Positions 61,400 to 64,000 of a stretch of 64,000 bases of DNA are shown here, in pieces. Every line of letters begins with the position of its first letter. Positions within the stretch are counted from its first letter, which is position 1. The notes under the pieces are model-generated. The model ran no database searches and was not told the origin of the DNA. It saw only the letters and a list, made by a program, of their open reading frames with translations. The DNA is from Palsa-360 sp963710315 (GTDB taxonomy: Bacteria > Acidobacteriota > Terriglobia > Acidiferrales > UBA7541), in contig CAVPZW010000009.1 of the NCBI GenBank assembly GCA_963710315.1, forward strand, positions 1 through 64,000, in the 5' to 3' direction. A program made the translations under genes and the position numbers.

Positions 61400-63556
61400 G
61401 TGAAGCACCTCCTATTCTTTGTATTGTTCATTGCCCTCTTCGGTCTGGCATCCTGCGGCGCGGCGCCCGCGAGCACGGCGGTGACCTGCACGGTCTCCAC
61501 CTCGACCACCGCAAGCAACAGCTCGACGAACACCTGCACCGACCCTGTAAAAGGTATCAGCGTCACCATTTCACCCGCCACGGTTTCCGTGAACGTGGTG
61601 ACCACCCAGCAATTCCAAGATGCCATTCAGGGCGGCACCAACAATGTGACCATCTGGCAGGTCAACGGAATTACAGGCGGGAACGATACGATTGGACGGA
61701 TCGATTCAAACGGCCTGTACCATGCCCCAACCACGATCCCTTCTCCCGCGATCGTGACGGTAACCGCAATCTCGTTTGAAGATGAAACCGTGTCCGCGTC
61801 GGCCACAGTGGCCATCACTCCTGCTCCGTCCGTGACGATCACTTCCCCATCCGGCCCGGTCACCGTAACTTCTGGCTCGGCAAATTCCTTGACCTTCAGC
61901 GCGGTTGAAACCGGCGGAACGACCGGCATTATCCTTTGGTACGCGGGGCCGCTGGGAGGCCTGGGAGTTTTGGGCGGAAACGCCACCGTCGGCACGATCA
62001 ACGCCAATGGCGTGTACACTCCGCCGCTCACGCCGCCCATCGGCCAGACCATCACTGTTACCGCGGTGGCGCAGGATTCTCCCGGCTCCACCGCCAGCCT
62101 GCCCGTGACCATCGCCGGATATTCTACTTCTTCCTTTCAGGGAAGATTTGCGTTCTCGCTATCGGGAAGCAACGCATCGGGCCGGTTCTTCCGGGCCGGT
62201 AGTTTTGTGGCCGATGCGGCAGGTGGACTGAACAGCGTGATCGAAGACGTCAACAGCGGCGCTTCATCGCCCTCATCGCCGATTTTCACGACCGGCTCCT
62301 ACACACTGGGCGCGGATGGCCGCGGAACATTGCAATTCAACGACGGGCTGACTCCCGCAAGTTTCGATTTTGTACTCGTGAACGGCTCGCAATTGCAGAT
62401 CATTGGATTCGACGCATCAGGAACGGCAGCGGGCCAGGCCAACGCGCAGGACGCCTCGACCTTCGCAAACACGCCGCTCTCCGCCCTCAGCGGGACCTAT
62501 GTTTTTGATTTTGCCGGCGTGGATGGATCGAATGGACTTTCGCAAATCGGCGAATTCAGTGTTAACGGGGCGGGCAATGTTACCACCGGCTCCATCGACA
62601 TCAACGATGGCGGTACGCTGAGCCAGTATCAGATCGCTGGAAATTCTGTCGCGTGCGCTGCGCCGCCTTCTTCTCTTTCCACTTATTCGGTCGCCTCTAA
62701 CGGGCGAGGGACTTTGACGCTTACCACCTGCGCGGGCGGCCCGGCCTTGACGCTTAATTTCTATGTCGTCTCCCGCGGATCGGCAAAATTCGTGGGCACG
62801 GATGCAGTGAAGCAGGTGGCCGGATTTACCTCCAAGCAGGTTTCCAACCTGACTTTCGACAACACGGCCCTCAACGGCAGTTACGCATTTTTGCTGGCCG
62901 GATCGTCTCCGAGCGGGCCAATCGCAACAGCGGGAAGCTTCCTCGCGGATGGAAACGGCAACATCACTAGCGGCTTGCTCGATGAAAACGTGAATGGAAC
63001 GCCGAGTTCAAGTTTGGCGTTTCAGTCCGGCGGAACCAACGCCGGCACCTATACGCTGGCCTCGAATGGCCGGGGCACGGCCACTTTCAAGACCTCTGGC
63101 CGGACATATACGCTGGTCTTTTATCTGGGGCCGGGCGGAAGCAATGCCACCGCCGTGTTCCAGGAAACCGATCCAGGGATTGCCAGTGATGGACTCTTCA
63201 CCCTGCAGCAGGGTGCGCCTTTTACGTTGGCGTCCATCCAGGGCAACTACGCGCTGGAAACCAGCGGCACTTCCGGAGCGTCCTTGCAGGACAGCTCAGG
63301 CCAGTTCGGCGCCAATGGCGCGGGAGCGGTAACGACGGGAGAGTTGGACGTCAACACCGGCGGCTCGCTTACACCTTCGCAAGGGCAACCAGTGACTGGC
63401 TTGTATACCGCGCCCGCGGCAAACGGACGCGCGGTCTTTACGCTCAATTCCGGAACTCTAAATTATGCCGGCTATGTGGTAAGCCCCACTCAGGTTTTCC
63501 TATTGGGAATCCAACCGGGACAACTCGCCGCAGGCGCTCTGCTCCGCCAATTCTAA
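61400..63556 (+). CDS. Modular surface lipoprotein B (paralogue of A)
   Basis: About 718 residues. GTG 61400 (AGG nearby) gives a compact lipoprotein signal, KHLLFFVLFIALFGLASCG, with lipobox LASC; GTG 61349 and TTG 61334 are alternatives. Two Ig-like regions (TVSVNVVTTQQFQDAIQGGT, IDSNGLYHAPTTIPSPAIVT and INANGVYTPPLTPPIGQTIT) precede four modules. Each module contains a start like LNGSYAFLLAGSS, AGSFLADGNGNITSGLLDEN and LASNGRGTATFKTSG. The order of parts matches protein A, so the two arose by duplication. The function is unknown. Confidence 0.8.
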   Translation: MKHLLFFVLFIALFGLASCGAAPASTAVTCTVSTSTTASNSSTNTCTDPVKGISVTISPATVSVNVVTTQQFQDAIQGGTNNVTIWQVNGITGGNDTIGRIDSNGLYHAPTTIPSPAIVTVTAISFEDETVSASATVAITPAPSVTITSPSGPVTVTSGSANSLTFSAVETGGTTGIILWYAGPLGGLGVLGGNATVGTINANGVYTPPLTPPIGQTITVTAVAQDSPGSTASLPVTIAGYSTSSFQGRFAFSLSGSNASGRFFRAGSFVADAAGGLNSVIEDVNSGASSPSSPIFTTGSYTLGADGRGTLQFNDGLTPASFDFVLVNGSQLQIIGFDASGTAAGQANAQDASTFANTPLSALSGTYVFDFAGVDGSNGLSQIGEFSVNGAGNVTTGSIDINDGGTLSQYQIAGNSVACAAPPSSLSTYSVASNGRGTLTLTTCAGGPALTLNFYVVSRGSAKFVGTDAVKQVAGFTSKQVSNLTFDNTALNGSYAFLLAGSSPSGPIATAGSFLADGNGNITSGLLDENVNGTPSSSLAFQSGGTNAGTYTLASNGRGTATFKTSGRTYTLVFYLGPGGSNATAVFQETDPGIASDGLFTLQQGAPFTLASIQGNYALETSGTSGASLQDSSGQFGANGAGAVTTGELDVNTGGSLTPSQGQPVTGLYTAPAANGRAVFTLNSGTLNYAGYVVSPTQVFLLGIQPGQLAAGALLRQF

Positions 63557-63564
63557 TCGGTTTA

Positions 63565-63736
63565 CGTGGCATAGGCTTCATAGATTGCGGAAAAACTCGC
63601 ACCATGTCATTCCGAAGGGCGGGGTTTGCCCGAGGAATCTGCTGTTTCTTGGAAGCCGAGAAGAAAAGCAGATTCCTCGCTCCGCTCGGAATGACAAAAT
63701 TAAATACTTTTCCGCAGCCCGTGAAGCCCGCGCTAC
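63565..63736. repeat. Composite repeat: family B copy 4 with a family A right end
   Basis: The left end (GTGGCATAGGCTTCATAG, GCGGAAAAACTC) matches the copy at 44921. The inner arms are GTCATTCCGAAGGGCGGG and CGCTCCGCTCGGAATGAC. The right end reads GTGAAGCCCGCGCTAC, which is the right end of family A and not the expected complement of the left end. It fills the gap before kdsB. Confidence 0.82.
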
Positions 63737-63754
63737 AAAAGAAATAATATTGAA

Positions 63755-64000
63755 CTAGGATTTAGCGAGCAACTGCTCGACGCGCGCGACATCCTCAGGC
63801 ACATCCACGCTGACCGAATCGTGCTGCGTCTCCGCCACGCGAATCTTATAGCCATTCTCCATCCAGCGAAGCTGTTCGAGCTGCTCGACGCGCTCCAGGT
63901 CTCCCACCGGAAGAGTCGGAAAATCAAGCAGAGCGCTGCGGCGAAAGGCGTAGAGGCCGAGATGCTTCATGTGCCGCGCGTGCACGGGAGCTTCGCGGTC
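63755..64000 (-). CDS. kdsB: KdsB, CMP-Kdo synthetase (C-terminal part only)
   Basis: The last ~81 codons of a nucleotidyltransferase run off the right edge. The segment HMKHLGLYAFRRSALLDFPT, then LERVEQLEQLRWMENGYKIR and VSVDVPEDVARVEQLLA, matches the conserved KdsB C-terminus, which binds Kdo and completes the fold. KdsB activates Kdo with CTP for transfer to lipid A. It has the same orientation as the pyrG-kdsA-kdsD-kdsC set, from which it is separated by about 7 kb of surface-protein genes. Confidence 0.9.
   Translation of the reverse strand, partial: DREAPVHARHMKHLGLYAFRRSALLDFPTLPVGDLERVEQLEQLRWMENGYKIRVAETQHDSVSVDVPEDVARVEQLLAKS

Noticed and set aside
1..64000. CRISPR arrays, tRNA or rRNA genes, riboswitches, insertion sequences, prophage
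   Set aside because: No regularly spaced repeat-spacer pattern, clover-leaf gene, transposase or integrase was seen. The repeats present are isolated hairpins.

Overview
The window is a stretch of chromosome from a motile, Gram-negative, diderm bacterium, most probably an acidobacterium. This placement is inferred from three things: Kdo genes plus lipoproteins, the acidobacterial flavour of several hypothetical families, and the dispersed hairpin repeats. No rRNA, tRNA, CRISPR array, transposase or phage gene was seen.

From 1 to about 34 kb lies a near-complete flagellar locus, almost all on the minus strand. Reading in the direction of transcription (right to left) it holds: an enhancer-binding protein without a DNA-binding domain, a PAS histidine kinase and an NtrC-type regulator (29.9-26.0 kb); flgB-flgC-fliE-fliF-fliG-fliH-fliI-fliJ; fliK-flgD-flgE; fliL-fliN-fliO-fliP-fliQ-fliR-flhB-flhA-fliA-fliM-fliN(Y) plus an MshEN-domain protein; an HDOD-cheY-cheX unit; and flgF-flgG-flgA-flgH-flgI, the last running off the left edge. 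Sigma-54-type sites lie before fliK, fliL and flgF, and a sigma-28-type site lies before the HDOD gene. With fliA and the sigma-54 activators encoded here, this suggests a two-tier flagellar cascade. motA-motB, a degenerate PAS-GGDEF protein and a ROK glucokinase form a further minus-strand group at 31.2-34.7 kb.

From 35 to 50 kb is a mixed region: a Uup-type ABC-F ATPase, a c-type cytochrome and two very small membrane-protein candidates, two acidobacterial-style secreted proteins, a PilZ protein, a GAF-alpha-glucan phosphorylase fusion, a YhiN-type flavoprotein, a DegP/HtrA protease, an EamA half-transporter and a DUF4382 protein. From 50 to 64 kb are a DPM1-like glycosyltransferase with a GT87 enzyme, the Kdo genes kdsC-kdsD-kdsA with pyrG, a secreted phosphoesterase, two paralogous modular lipoproteins, and the 3' end of kdsB.

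Two themes cut across the window. First, intergenic spaces from 31 kb onward are full of hairpin repeats of at least four families, some invading gene starts or ends. Second, reading frames are disrupted in dense patches (24.3-26.8 kb and 40.8-42.5 kb, plus single shifts in flgH and the glucokinase). Conserved residues continue in alternating frames, so sequence or assembly error is likelier than real gene decay.
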